From contig JAEYTO010000063.1 of the NCBI GenBank assembly GCA_023433925.1, forward strand, positions 1 through 64,000: a DNA stretch of 64,000 bases, written 5' to 3'. This document shows positions 27,834 through 36,562 of this stretch, in pieces (position 1 is the first letter of the stretch; each line of letters begins with the position of its first letter). The notes beneath the pieces are model-generated. The model worked only from the letters and a program-made list of their open reading frames with translations, made no database searches and was not told the origin of the DNA. The translations under genes and the position numbers were made by a program. Source of the stretch: Pseudomonadota bacterium. GTDB taxonomy: Bacteria > Desulfobacterota > Desulfovibrionia > Desulfovibrionales > Desulfovibrionaceae.

Positions 27834-30139
27834 CGGCCGCCGCCCTTGCCGGAACCCCTGCCGCGCTTCCGTCCACGGCGCGGGCTCTGCCGGCCCTGCT
27901 CGCCGCGCTCCTCGCGCCCATCCTTGACGTCCGGCTCGCCGCGCTCGCGGCGACTGCGCTCCTGGCCTTCGCGGAGCTGACGCTCGTATTCCGACTGCTC
28001 GCGGGTTGCGCGGCTGTCGAATCCCGGACGCCCCGCGGGAGCCCCCGCGCCTCGCCAGGCGCCCGGCCCCTTGGCCTGAAAACGCGGGTGGCCCTCGCGA
28101 CGGCCGGACTCCGGCCCCCGGCCCTGGCCCGCCGGTCCGCCCTTGCGGCCCCTGTGCGGCCCGCCTCCGGGTCCGCCGGCATGCGTTCCGTCCTGGGCTC
28201 CCCGGCCTCCATGCGCCTGACCGCGAGCCTTGGGGGCCTGGCCAGCCGGCTTCCAGTCGCCGCGATCCTGGCGGCCGGCCCCGGCAAAGGAATCCTGGCG
28301 GCCGAAGGAGCCCTTGGCCTGCCGGCCCTTGGCGTCCTGCTTGCCGAACCTGGCCTGCTCGCCGCCGCGCGGTCCGTGCTCCTTGCGCCTTGCCGCGCCG
28401 GACTCCCCGGCGTCCCGCTGTCCGCGAGGGCCTTCAAAACGGTCGCCCGAACGCTGCCCGGCCTTGCCGCCGCGCCCCTTGCCGGGCCGCTCGTCGCCTT
28501 GCCGCGCCGTTTGGCCGCGAGACTGGGCGTCATGGCCCTTGGCCTTGGCCGAGGGCTTTCCGGCCGAACGGCCATCGAAAGGCTTTTCATCCCCATGCGC
28601 GGCCCCGGCAGGAGCTTCCTGGCGGCCCTTACCGGGGCGCGGCTTGCCCGTGGGCGCGGGCGTCTCGGAGCCTTGGCCCCTGGGCTTGCCATGCCCCTTG
28701 CGAGCCGGCTTCCCGAACCCGCCGGCTTTGCCGTCCTCGGCGCGGGCGGCTTGCGGCTCGCCCTTGGATCGGCCCTTCCGCCCGCCCGCCGGCCCTTCGC
28801 CGGCCTGGCCCTCGCGGAAGGCCTGCACGGCCATGTTGCGGACCTTGAGCATGCCGGGCGACTTGGGCTTCTTGCCCTTGGCCGCCCTGCCTTGCGCCGG
28901 CTTGTCCGCGTTTTGGGACCGGCCTTGGGGCAGGTCTTGGGGCCGCTGCGCGCGGCCTTCACCGCGCGCACCTTCCACGGGCAGCATGAGCGCCCCGCTC
29001 TTGGCGTCACGGGCGGGCTCCTCGGGCCAGCGCGGCTGCCATAGGCAGCCCGAGGGGAGGCGGCGCAGGGCCAACTCGTCACCGGCAGCGAGCACGAGCC
29101 CGGCCTCGGCGCAGCCGTACCTGCCGAGCTGGCCGGCGTCGGGCAGCTCGAAGACGTCGGAAATCAGCCGCACGCCCGCCGGAGTCCGCGCGGCCGCGCC
29201 ACGACCGGCGTAAAGAAAGCTCAGGGCCACGCCGCGCCTGCGGAAGCCGGCCTCCTCGGACAGGCGCGTGAGCCATTGCGGCACGCCGACGGTCCCGAAC
29301 TGGAAATGGCACCAGGGCTTGCCGGCCGTGCCGGGCATGGGGCACTCGGCCACATGGGTGCACGGCGCGAGCGGGACGAAACCCTCCTCGGCCAGCTCCT
29401 CGCGCAGCGACGACAGAAGCCTGCCGCCCGTGCGCGTGCCAGGCTCGACCAGGAGCAGCCGGGCGTCGGCGTTCGTCTGGCGCGACAGCCCCTGGGCCAT
29501 GCGCTCCTCGCGGCCCTCGCCCGTGCGCGTGCCAAGCTCGTTGAGCACGTTGGCCGCGGTGAGCAGGCTGGCCTTGGCGGGCAGCCGCGCGCCAAGGCCG
29601 CCCTGCACGAGCTCCGTGCGCCAGGGCGTTTCCGGACCGGCCAGACGCGAGAACAGGTCCTGCCCCACGCGCATGGGCTTCCCCGCCCGATCGACGCAGA
29701 AGAAACGCAGTTCGCGGCCGCGCAGCTCCGGCTTGGCCAGCCAGAGGGCCTGGACCATGGTCAGCGGCCCGGAGCCCAGGTCCACGCACACCGCGCCGTC
29801 GGGCAGGTCCAGCTCCAGGCCGGCCAGGAGCCGCGACAAGCGGTACAGGTTCCAGGGCAGGAAGAAGGAGACATAGGCCGACAGGCTGGCGGCGTCGCTC
29901 ATGTACTTGGGCGCGAAACCCAGGGCGCGCTCGTCGGTCAGTTCGTGGGAGAGCTGCCGGATGTTCTCGGGAAGCTCGCGGCGGTGCTTGGGCTTGAGGT
30001 CCAGGACCTCGTCCACGAGCTGGCCGTAGCCTTCCAGCAGCCGCGCGGCGTCGGCGGGCAACGGCGGGAACAGGCATGCCGAGGGCCGGCCGGGGCCTTG
30101 GTCGGGAAAACCGGTCTTGCTTGCTTTGTCAGGGCACAT
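27830..30139 (-). CDS. Rsm22/METTL17-family protein with long disordered Gly/Arg/Lys tail
   Basis: The first 390 of 769 residues are an Rsm22-type methyltransferase-like domain: CVDLGSGPLTMVQALWLA is motif I, and NVLNEL and LVEPGT follow. Cysteines C260, C266 and C277 in APCTHVAECP and WCHF match the region that binds a 4Fe-4S cluster in METTL17. Rsm22 proteins act in small-subunit ribosome assembly. Residues from about 395 to the end are low-complexity, dominated by Gly, Arg, Lys, Pro, Ala, Gln and Ser, with many RG, GKG and RRE units. That tail is about half the protein and is not usual for the family. ATG 30139 overlaps the upstream gene by 11 bp. Confidence 0.82.
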   Translation of the reverse strand: MCPDKASKTGFPDQGPGRPSACLFPPLPADAARLLEGYGQLVDEVLDLKPKHRRELPENIRQLSHELTDERALGFAPKYMSDAASLSAYVSFFLPWNLYRLSRLLAGLELDLPDGAVCVDLGSGPLTMVQALWLAKPELRGRELRFFCVDRAGKPMRVGQDLFSRLAGPETPWRTELVQGGLGARLPAKASLLTAANVLNELGTRTGEGREERMAQGLSRQTNADARLLLVEPGTRTGGRLLSSLREELAEEGFVPLAPCTHVAECPMPGTAGKPWCHFQFGTVGVPQWLTRLSEEAGFRRRGVALSFLYAGRGAAARTPAGVRLISDVFELPDAGQLGRYGCAEAGLVLAAGDELALRRLPSGCLWQPRWPEEPARDAKSGALMLPVEGARGEGRAQRPQDLPQGRSQNADKPAQGRAAKGKKPKSPGMLKVRNMAVQAFREGQAGEGPAGGRKGRSKGEPQAARAEDGKAGGFGKPARKGHGKPRGQGSETPAPTGKPRPGKGRQEAPAGAAHGDEKPFDGRSAGKPSAKAKGHDAQSRGQTARQGDERPGKGRGGKAGQRSGDRFEGPRGQRDAGESGAARRKEHGPRGGEQARFGKQDAKGRQAKGSFGRQDSFAGAGRQDRGDWKPAGQAPKARGQAHGGRGAQDGTHAGGPGGGPHRGRKGGPAGQGRGPESGRREGHPRFQAKGPGAWRGAGAPAGRPGFDSRATREQSEYERQLREGQERSRRERGEPDVKDGREERGEQGRQSPRRGRKRGRGSGKGGGR

Positions 30140-31724
30140 ACTCGAACACCATGCGGGTGAAATAGTCCTTTTGGAAGCCGGGACGGCTGGCCAGATCCAG
30201 CACTGTCGCCCGGTCGGCAAGGCGCGCCAAGCCCACGCGGGCCGGCTCGCTGTCCAGGAGCCTCCGCGCGCCGGACAGGGAGGTGTTGCCCGCCACGCGC
30301 GCGCGGCCGGCCAGGGCCGGCGGCAGGAAACCCAGCCGCTCCAGGTCGCCCGGCGCGGCGTGCTCGCCCAGGGCTCCGGCCAGGAGCACGGCCTTGAGCC
30401 CGGAGGCCGTCAAGCCCGCCTCGGCCAGCAGGGCCGAGAGAGCCGTGTTGAAGGCGGCCTTGACCTTGAGCAGTTCTTCCACATCCGAGGCGTGCAGCCA
30501 CAGGCCGGACGCCATGCGCAGGCGCGCCTCGCCCGCCGCCGTGACCGACAGCTCACGCGCCAGCCGCTGGGCCAGGGGCGTGCGGGCCTCGGGCCTGAAG
30601 CCTCCCTGCGCATCGAGCAGCCCCACGCGCAAAAGCGCGGCCACAAGGGAGAGATAGCCCGTGCCGCTTACGGCCACGGGCCGGCCGCTGTCGCCGGGCA
30701 CGCTCCAGGTCAGACCTTGCGGTCCGAGGTTGAAGCGCGTGGCCACGCCCGGCCCGGCCAGGCTGCCATGGCGCAGGCCGATGCCCTCCAGGGCAGGCCC
30801 CAAGGGCACGCTGGCCACGATCACACGGTCTTTGTCCAAGGCCAAGGCGAACTCGCCGTTGGTGCCCAGGTCCGCCAGGAGGAACGGAAAGCCGGGCTCC
30901 GCGCCGGCAGCGCCCGGCAGATCCAGGGCCGCCAGCCCGGCGCTCAGGTCGCCGCCGGCGAAAGGGCCGAGCAGCGGCGGAATGTAGCATGGCGGCAGGT
31001 CGGGCGAGAGGCTTTGCCAGACCCCGCCGCGAAAGTCCAGCCTGTACGGCGCCCTGGCCAGTCCGTCCGGCGCAAGGCCCAGAAGCAGATAGGTCATGGC
31101 CGGGTTGCCAGCCACGCACATGGACTCTACAGGTCCGGGCAGGCCGTGCGTGATGCGTTCGATCAGGTCCAGGACCACCCGGCGCAGCAGGCCGCCCTCG
31201 CCCGCGGCCGCCAGGGCCAGACGGGACATGACCTCGCTGCCCGCGCCGAGCTGCGGGTTAAGAGCCCGCCCGCGAGCCGTGACGGTTCCGTCCGCGTAGG
31301 CCTCCCAATGCACGCTCGTGGTGCCCAGGTCCACGGCTAGGCGCAATGGTCCGGCAGGCGTCGCGAGCAGCTCGCGCTCCTCCGCCGGCACGCTGGAGGA
31401 GACGGCGGGAAGCTCGATGACGTCGCCCTGGCGGAGGTCGCGGCGGCAGGCCAGGCGCATGCCGGCCGCCAACTCCTCGGGCGGAAGGATTTCAGCCTCG
31501 ATATCCAGCGGCTCCGGCACGCCGCCAGGCCCAGCCAGGTACCGCACCCGACACAGGCCGCACCGGCCCAGGCCCGAGCACAAGGGCAAGGCCGGGCGCA
31601 ATCCGGCGGCGAAAAGGGCCTGGGACAGGCTGTGGCCGCGGTCGGCGGCGATCTCGCTCCGGCCGCCCGTGCTGTCGATGACGGTCAGCGTGACCATCCG
31701 TGCAGCGGTCTGGGTGACGGACAT
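30129..31724 (-). CDS. 2Fe-2S/ASKHA corrinoid-activation protein, RACo-like
   Basis: Residues about 8-95 are a plant-type 2Fe-2S ferredoxin domain (CSGLGRCGLC plus a later RLAC). The remainder is a DUF4445-type ASKHA ATPase: AVDLGTTSVHWEAY is the phosphate-1 loop, and LLADLGTNGEFAL and VLLAGALGEH follow. Such proteins reductively reactivate the cobalt of corrinoid proteins in methyl transfer. Start 31724 (MSVTQTAARM) has AAGGTG upstream; an ATG ten codons before is also possible. It overlaps rsm22 by 11 bp. No corrinoid protein or methyltransferase partner is visible here. Confidence 0.85.
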   Translation of the reverse strand: MSVTQTAARMVTLTVIDSTGGRSEIAADRGHSLSQALFAAGLRPALPLCSGLGRCGLCRVRYLAGPGGVPEPLDIEAEILPPEELAAGMRLACRRDLRQGDVIELPAVSSSVPAEERELLATPAGPLRLAVDLGTTSVHWEAYADGTVTARGRALNPQLGAGSEVMSRLALAAAGEGGLLRRVVLDLIERITHGLPGPVESMCVAGNPAMTYLLLGLAPDGLARAPYRLDFRGGVWQSLSPDLPPCYIPPLLGPFAGGDLSAGLAALDLPGAAGAEPGFPFLLADLGTNGEFALALDKDRVIVASVPLGPALEGIGLRHGSLAGPGVATRFNLGPQGLTWSVPGDSGRPVAVSGTGYLSLVAALLRVGLLDAQGGFRPEARTPLAQRLARELSVTAAGEARLRMASGLWLHASDVEELLKVKAAFNTALSALLAEAGLTASGLKAVLLAGALGEHAAPGDLERLGFLPPALAGRARVAGNTSLSGARRLLDSEPARVGLARLADRATVLDLASRPGFQKDYFTRMVFEYVP

Positions 31725-31805
31725 GGCACCGCACCTTGCTTGGGTCCAGTCCATAAGTCTACGCTCCAGGGCCGAGGAAAGGAAGCGTGGGACTCGCGCA
31801 AGGCG

Positions 31806-32894
31806 TCAGGCCAGGGCCTCGCGGCCTTTCTCCTGGCTGGCCAGATAATCCCGCCACTCGCCAATGACCTGGTTCATGCCTGGAAGGCCCTCAGCCGCGC
31901 CGACCTCCAGCCAGCGCATCTCGCCTTCCTCGGCATTGACCACGGTGCCCAGGGCGGCGAAGCGCAGGCACACATTGAGCCCATGGCCGGTCTTGAAAAC
32001 CTTGGTCACCGTGGCGCCCAGCCAGATCCAACGGTAGTTGCCCTTGCCTGGATTGAACAGGAAGAGCTGCATGCACACGTCCACGCCCGGCTTGTAGACC
32101 TCGCCGCGGGCCTGCTCGGGCAGCACGAGGCGGATGCCGCCGGCGGAGATGTCGTGCGTCTGGGCATCGTCCACGCTGTCCATGTTGATGCGCAGGGCCG
32201 GCTGGTGGAAGCGCAGGGGCGAGCGGCCGTCCGCCCAGCGGGCCAGCCAGAGCTTGCCCTTGATGAGGTTCTGGCGCTCGATCTCGAAGCGCACGTGGTT
32301 GCGCCGCCGCTGGTAGGCTATGGACATGGGCACGCGGAAGGTCAGCAGGTACTCCCTGGAAGCGGGCTGGGACACACGCTCCAGGTACGTGCTGAAATTA
32401 TTGTACTGCCGCCCCTTGAACTGGATGGGCCGGAAGAAGAGCGCGAGCATCCGCCCCACGGGCAGGCGCAGGTTGGGCGAATCGCTCGCGACCTTGAGCA
32501 CGAAGGTGGCGGGACCGACCTCCGCGACCGTGCCCTCGCCCAGGTAGCGGTTCTTCTTGCCCTCGCCGTGATGCGCCTCGATGGCCGAGCCGGCCTTGCC
32601 CAGGTATTCCAGGATGCGCCGGTTGTCCTCCAGGCGGCCCTTGCCCGCGAACATGGCCAGCAGATGGTAGTGCAGCCGCTTGGAGTGGGTGCGCAGGAGA
32701 TAGATGGCCAGGATGGCCAGGACAAGGCCGAACACAAGCTCCAGCACGCGCTGCGCGTGCGGCTCCACCTTGATCTGGCCGAAGGTATCCTGGACCGTAT
32801 TGAAAAAACCGCGGTCGAAGCCCGCGGCCACCGGCCCCAAGCCGATTTCTTCCAGACATTGGCTCGCGGCCGAGATCATGGTCAGGATATTCAT
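31806..32894 (-). CDS. PilZ-domain membrane protein (c-di-GMP receptor candidate)
   Basis: This 362-residue protein has one TM helix near residues 50-67 (LVFGLVLAILAIYLL), then a beta-rich middle resembling a YcgR-like N-domain, and a C-terminal PilZ domain. The c-di-GMP motifs are both present: RRRNHVRF (RxxxR type) and DISAGGIRL (D/NxSxxG). Binding would let it report c-di-GMP to an output in the membrane, possibly motility or envelope; no partner gene is adjacent. The start at 32894 follows AAGGAAG. Confidence 0.85.
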   Translation of the reverse strand: MNILTMISAASQCLEEIGLGPVAAGFDRGFFNTVQDTFGQIKVEPHAQRVLELVFGLVLAILAIYLLRTHSKRLHYHLLAMFAGKGRLEDNRRILEYLGKAGSAIEAHHGEGKKNRYLGEGTVAEVGPATFVLKVASDSPNLRLPVGRMLALFFRPIQFKGRQYNNFSTYLERVSQPASREYLLTFRVPMSIAYQRRRNHVRFEIERQNLIKGKLWLARWADGRSPLRFHQPALRINMDSVDDAQTHDISAGGIRLVLPEQARGEVYKPGVDVCMQLFLFNPGKGNYRWIWLGATVTKVFKTGHGLNVCLRFAALGTVVNAEEGEMRWLEVGAAEGLPGMNQVIGEWRDYLASQEKGREALA

Positions 32895-33130
32895 GCAACT
32901 TCCTTGGACGGAATATGAGCCGCCGCTCCCCCGGAGCATGCCTGCCCGCTGGTCCATATACTCAAGGCAAACGCTTAAGCAAGTGCCGTTCCCGGCTTTC
33001 CGGGTTCCGCCGGGTCAGGCTCGGACAATGCGGCGAAAAGGTGTTGACGTGGGCGAACCGGTGTCTATTTAATGCCTCCGGGCGACGTTTTCCCGCCCGG
33101 ATACCCAAGCGTTGCCAAAAGGAGCAGCTC

Positions 33131-33385
33131 ATGTCCGAAAAAAAGCATGGAACGCACGTTTGCCCGCACTGCGGGAGCGAGCTCGAAACGTGGATCGCTC
33201 CGCCCGAGACCTGGTGGGGCGAGATTCTTGTCTGCAACAACAACGAGTGCCCCTATTTCAAGGACTCCAACGAGAGCATCTACAACAAGCGCGATGACTC
33301 CCGCCTGGGCTGCCGGTACGCCATCGATCCCGGCAACGAGTACAAGCCCTTCAATCTGCTGGCCTGGTGTCCGACCGTCGAGTAG
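33131..33385 (+). CDS. Small zinc-ribbon protein, 84 aa
   Basis: Two cysteine pairs, CPHCG at residues 11-15 and C-x4-C (CNNNEC) about 20 residues later, make a probable zinc ribbon; two further Cys lie near the end. It vaguely resembles Ogr/Delta-type zinc fingers. AAAAGGAG precedes the ATG at 33131. It is a single gene divergent from the PilZ gene. Function is not known. Confidence 0.75.
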   Translation: MSEKKHGTHVCPHCGSELETWIAPPETWWGEILVCNNNECPYFKDSNESIYNKRDDSRLGCRYAIDPGNEYKPFNLLAWCPTVE

Positions 33386-33455
33386 ACGGCCGGCCGCGCA
33401 GGCGCGACACCAGTCCAGGGAGGCCCAGGCCTCCCTTTTTCATTTCCATCCCGGA

Positions 33456-34802
33456 CTACAGCGCCGGCCCGGCTTCGCGCTCGGCCTCGGCGCTGTACCG
33501 CCCGCTGTCTTCCAGCTCGGCGCGCACGCGGCTGACCGTCTGGGCGAAGGCCTCCATGCGCGCCTGGGGCACGCCGTCTCCCGCGATGATCTTCAGGGTG
33601 GCCGGATTGATGGGCTGGCTGTTCTTCTTCATGCGGAAGCACAGATGCGGCCCCGTGGCCCAGCCCGTCTGGCCCACATAGCCGATGACCTGGCCCTGCC
33701 GGACCCGCGCGCCCGTCTTGATGCCGGAGGCGAAGCGGCTCATGTGCAGGTAGGATGTCTCATAGGTGCTGTTGTGGCGGATGCTCACGTAGTTGCCCGA
33801 GGCGTTGTTCCTGGTCGCCTTGACGATCACGCCGTCACCCACGCTCTTGATCGGCGTGCCCGTGGGCGCGGCGTAGTCGATGCCCAGGTGCGGGCGGCTC
33901 ACCCCAAGCACCGGGTGCAGGCGGTTCCTGCTGAACCCCGAGGAAATGCGCCGGAAGTCCAGGGGCGCCTTGAGGAAGGCCTTGCGCAGCGAGCGCCCCT
34001 GCTCGTCGTAATAGTGGGCCTGGCCTTCGGCGGCCTCGAAGAGGAAGCCCCTGTGGGCCCGGCCCTGGCTCACGAACTCGGCGGCCAGGATGCGGCCGTA
34101 ACCGGCCGACTCGCCGTCGCGGGAGCGTTTCTCCACGAGCACGGTGAAGCTGTCGCCCTCGTGGACGTCGCGGATGAAGTCGATGTCCCAGGCGAAAATA
34201 TCCGCCAGACGCACGGCCAGCTCCGGCGACTCGCCGGCCTGCTCGACGGCCGCGAAGAGGTGCGAGTTGATCGATCCCGTCACGCGCGCGACGCTCACGT
34301 CATAGACAATGGGCTCGCGGGCGACGTTGAAGCCCGACTCCTCCTTGACGATCTTGAGCCTTTCCGAGGCGTTGATCTCGTACTCGAAGCCGTGGAAGTC
34401 GTCGCCCCGGGTGGTTATGGCGAAAGCATGGCCGGCGCAGATACGCGACAAGGAGAATACCTCCTCGCACTGGCGGGCCAGGTTGATGATCTCCGCCGGC
34501 GAGAAGAAGTCCGCCAGCAGCGTCATGATCGTGTCGCCCTTCTGCACGACACCAGCCTTGAGCCCCACGTCGGCCTGGCCGTCATCCGTTTCCGGCGAGC
34601 CGGCGTCCGCCTGATCCTGAACCGTGAGGTCCTCGCTTGCCGCGGGCTCCCGCGCGGAAGTGTCGTCATGCCCGCCGGCGTCTCTTTCGCTGACGTCCAG
34701 GAAGGGAGCCAGACTCAGCAGGAGCATTGCGCATATGGCGATCGCCAGGAGCTTGGTCCGCTTGGAGCGCCGCTTGATCGTGTTCCGATAATAATTTGGC
34801 AT
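33456..34802 (-). CDS. M23-family peptidoglycan endopeptidase (MepM-like)
   Basis: The 448-residue protein starts with a basic stretch and a TM/signal-anchor segment (about 17-34), then a low-complexity acidic linker, a LysM/OapA-like region (VVQKGDTIMTLLADFF) and a second domain. The C-terminal M23 LytM domain holds HLGIDYAA (HxxxD), SYLHMS and GPHLCF (HxH), giving all zinc ligands, so it should be active. Such enzymes cut peptide cross-links in peptidoglycan to allow growth. The start has no good ribosome binding site. Confidence 0.9.
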   Translation of the reverse strand: MPNYYRNTIKRRSKRTKLLAIAICAMLLLSLAPFLDVSERDAGGHDDTSAREPAASEDLTVQDQADAGSPETDDGQADVGLKAGVVQKGDTIMTLLADFFSPAEIINLARQCEEVFSLSRICAGHAFAITTRGDDFHGFEYEINASERLKIVKEESGFNVAREPIVYDVSVARVTGSINSHLFAAVEQAGESPELAVRLADIFAWDIDFIRDVHEGDSFTVLVEKRSRDGESAGYGRILAAEFVSQGRAHRGFLFEAAEGQAHYYDEQGRSLRKAFLKAPLDFRRISSGFSRNRLHPVLGVSRPHLGIDYAAPTGTPIKSVGDGVIVKATRNNASGNYVSIRHNSTYETSYLHMSRFASGIKTGARVRQGQVIGYVGQTGWATGPHLCFRMKKNSQPINPATLKIIAGDGVPQARMEAFAQTVSRVRAELEDSGRYSAEAEREAGPAL

Positions 34803-34966
34803 GCGGTGGGTCGGGGGTTGGATGCGCGTGTGCGCTTTTTGAGGGCAAGTACAGCTTTTTTGGCTTCATGTCCACTCGGGAAGGCCGGGAATCATTGCTC
34901 CTGGCCGCTTTTCGGACGGCAGACCCCTTTCCGGCCTGCCGATTTTCCTGGAGCAGTTTGACTTCG

Positions 34967-35070
34967 GGACGCTCGCTCCGGCGTTGACGGCGCAAGCGGA
35001 TTGCGCCCACACGGCGGCAAGCCATGCCGGCGCATGGCTTGCAGAGCATTTTCAAAAGCACAATGCTCTA
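34967..35070. repeat. Dispersed repeat family B, copy 2
   Basis: This matches the reverse complement of 9661-9767: shared blocks are CGGCGTTGACGGCGCAAG, CGGCAAGC, GGCTTGCAGAGCATTTTCA, with a six-base gap. The end hairpin here is AGAGCATT/AATGCTCT. The rest of the 34803-35147 gap holds a CAGCCTGTT/AACAGGC hairpin (35097-35116) close to the EamA gene's stop. Confidence 0.75.
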
Positions 35071-35147
35071 AAATTTCAGGGCGAGCCGACGGTGGCAGCC
35101 TGTTGAGAAACAGGCCGAGCGGGCCGGCACGAGGTCCGGACAGCACC

Positions 35148-36050
35148 TTACGCCCCTTCGGTGCGCGCCTGGCGCTGGCTCCAGTAGATGCCCACGAAGA
35201 CCAGCCCGGCGCCCAGGAACTGGGGCGGGGTGAATCGCTCGTCGAGCATGAGCCAACCCAGGGCCACGGCCACGACCGGAATGACGTTCACGTAGGCGGC
35301 GGCCTGGCTCGCGGGCAGGATGCTCATGCCGTAGTTGTACAGCCCATAGGCGCCGACGGTGATGAACGTGCCGAGGAAGGCCACGGCGATGGTCGGAGCC
35401 AGGGCCATCCTGGCCGGGATATCCGGCGCGTGCCACAGGAAGGCGGGCAGGAAGAACACGGCCCCGCACACGGCCTGCAGGGCCGTGAGATACCAGGGAG
35501 AGTGGCGCGCCGACAGCCGCTTGACCAGGAGCATGTAGCCCGTGGCGCTGACCATGGCCATGAATTCGAGGAAGTTGCCCAAAAGCGGGTTGGGCGCGCT
35601 CTCCGTGGCCTGGCCGCCCAGGGAGAGCACCAGCACGCCGGCCAGAGATACGGCGAAGCCCACGGCCACGCCCGCCCGGACGCGCTCGCCGAGCAGGAAG
35701 CGCGCCCCCACGGCCACGGTCAGCGGCAGGATCGCCGAGACCATGCCGGCCTGGGAGGCCGTGGTGTAATGCACGGCGTAGCCCTCGAAAAGGTAGTAGA
35801 GGCAGGGCTCGAAGAAGGCCATGAGCAGGATGGCCCAGATGTCGCGGACCTGGAAGATCTCGCGGCGCAGGCTGCGCGACGCGGCCAGGAACACGAGCGA
35901 GGCCAAGGCCATGCGGCCCCAGACCACGACCATGGGGCCATAGCCGGCCACGGCCACCTTCATGGCGATGAACGAGCTGCCCCACAGCACGACCGAGGCG
36001 AGCAGGGCTGCGTGGGCCAGGCGCGCGGCGCGCGGCGAGGATTGGGGCAT
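35148..36050 (-). CDS. EamA-family (DMT superfamily) transporter
   Basis: A 300-residue protein with ten predicted TM helices in two EamA repeats. VVLWGSSFIAMKVAV opens the first, and GNFLEFMAMVSATGYMLLVKRL opens the second. Helix ten, GAGLVFVGIYWSQ, is followed by a short basic tail. Members export amino acids and other metabolites; the substrate cannot be told from sequence. Start 36050 (MPQSSPRAARLAHA) leaves the normal short N-terminus. Confidence 0.88.
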   Translation of the reverse strand: MPQSSPRAARLAHAALLASVVLWGSSFIAMKVAVAGYGPMVVVWGRMALASLVFLAASRSLRREIFQVRDIWAILLMAFFEPCLYYLFEGYAVHYTTASQAGMVSAILPLTVAVGARFLLGERVRAGVAVGFAVSLAGVLVLSLGGQATESAPNPLLGNFLEFMAMVSATGYMLLVKRLSARHSPWYLTALQAVCGAVFFLPAFLWHAPDIPARMALAPTIAVAFLGTFITVGAYGLYNYGMSILPASQAAAYVNVIPVVAVALGWLMLDERFTPPQFLGAGLVFVGIYWSQRQARTEGA

Positions 36051-36198
36051 GGGCGAGTTCCCGGTCAGCGGTCCAAAACAGGAGGCCGAAGATACCTCCC
36101 TGCCCTTGCAAGTCAATGGCCGAGAAGACCGCGCCCGAGCGCCTGCACTTTCCGCTTGCCAAACCTTGTCTTGTTACCTATATCTTCCGTCCGCACAG

Positions 36199-36275
36199 CG
36201 GGATGTGGCTCAGTCTGGTAGAGCGCCGCGTTCGGGACGCGGAGACCGGAGGTTCAAATCCTCTCATCCCGACCA
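36199..36275 (+). tRNA. tRNA-Pro (anticodon CGG), CCA encoded
   Basis: The acceptor arm CGGGATG pairs with CATCCCG, discriminator A, then CCA. The anticodon loop TTCGGGA between CCGCG and CGCGG gives CGG, reading CCG codons. Length 77. Confidence 0.97.
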
Positions 36276-36282
36276 AAAATCA

Positions 36283-36317
36283 AGGGCTTACGGAGAAATT
36301 CGTGAGCCCTTTTTATT
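36283..36317 (+). terminator. Terminator of tRNA-Pro
   Basis: GGGCTTACG pairs with CGTGAGCCC (one G-T pair) over GAGAAATT, followed by TTTTTATT. Confidence 0.85.
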
Positions 36318-36395
36318 CGGTACACAGAATCGGTATACAGCGCCCGCCCCCTGCCCCCTCTCATCCTCGCGACTTTCCCTCATGGCATAGCAGAC

Positions 36396-36523
36396 CGTTG
36401 AAAAAAGCTGTCCTGGCTTTTTTCAACTTCGCAATGCCTGAGCAAAGCTCAAGCATTGCTCACGGATGCCGCCCATCCGGCGGGCCATCCTGGCCCGTTC
36501 AGCCTGTTTTTCAACAGGCTGAT
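36396..36523. repeat. Dispersed repeat family C, most complete copy
   Basis: It is made of three hairpins: GTTGAAAAAAGC/GCTTTTTTCAAC at the left (12 bp perfect), GAGCAA/TTGCTC in the middle and AGCCTGTT/AACAGGCT at the right. The right hairpin lies about 40 bp beyond the stop of the minus-strand gene at 36563 and might work as its terminator. Confidence 0.75.
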
Positions 36524-36562
36524 AGGCCCGGCATCCCGGCGGGAGGTTTGGCCGCCGGCCGG

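Noticed and set aside
28088..29044. Ala/Gly/Leu-rich plus-strand frames opposite the Rsm22 tail
   Set aside because: Mirror of the low-complexity tail; no start signal. I kept the minus-strand reading since it continues the Rsm22 frame, though the region is compositionally odd.
36199..36400. Integration site at tRNA-Pro
   Set aside because: No integrase, no direct repeat of the tRNA 3' end and no prophage genes follow; only a terminator and a family C repeat.
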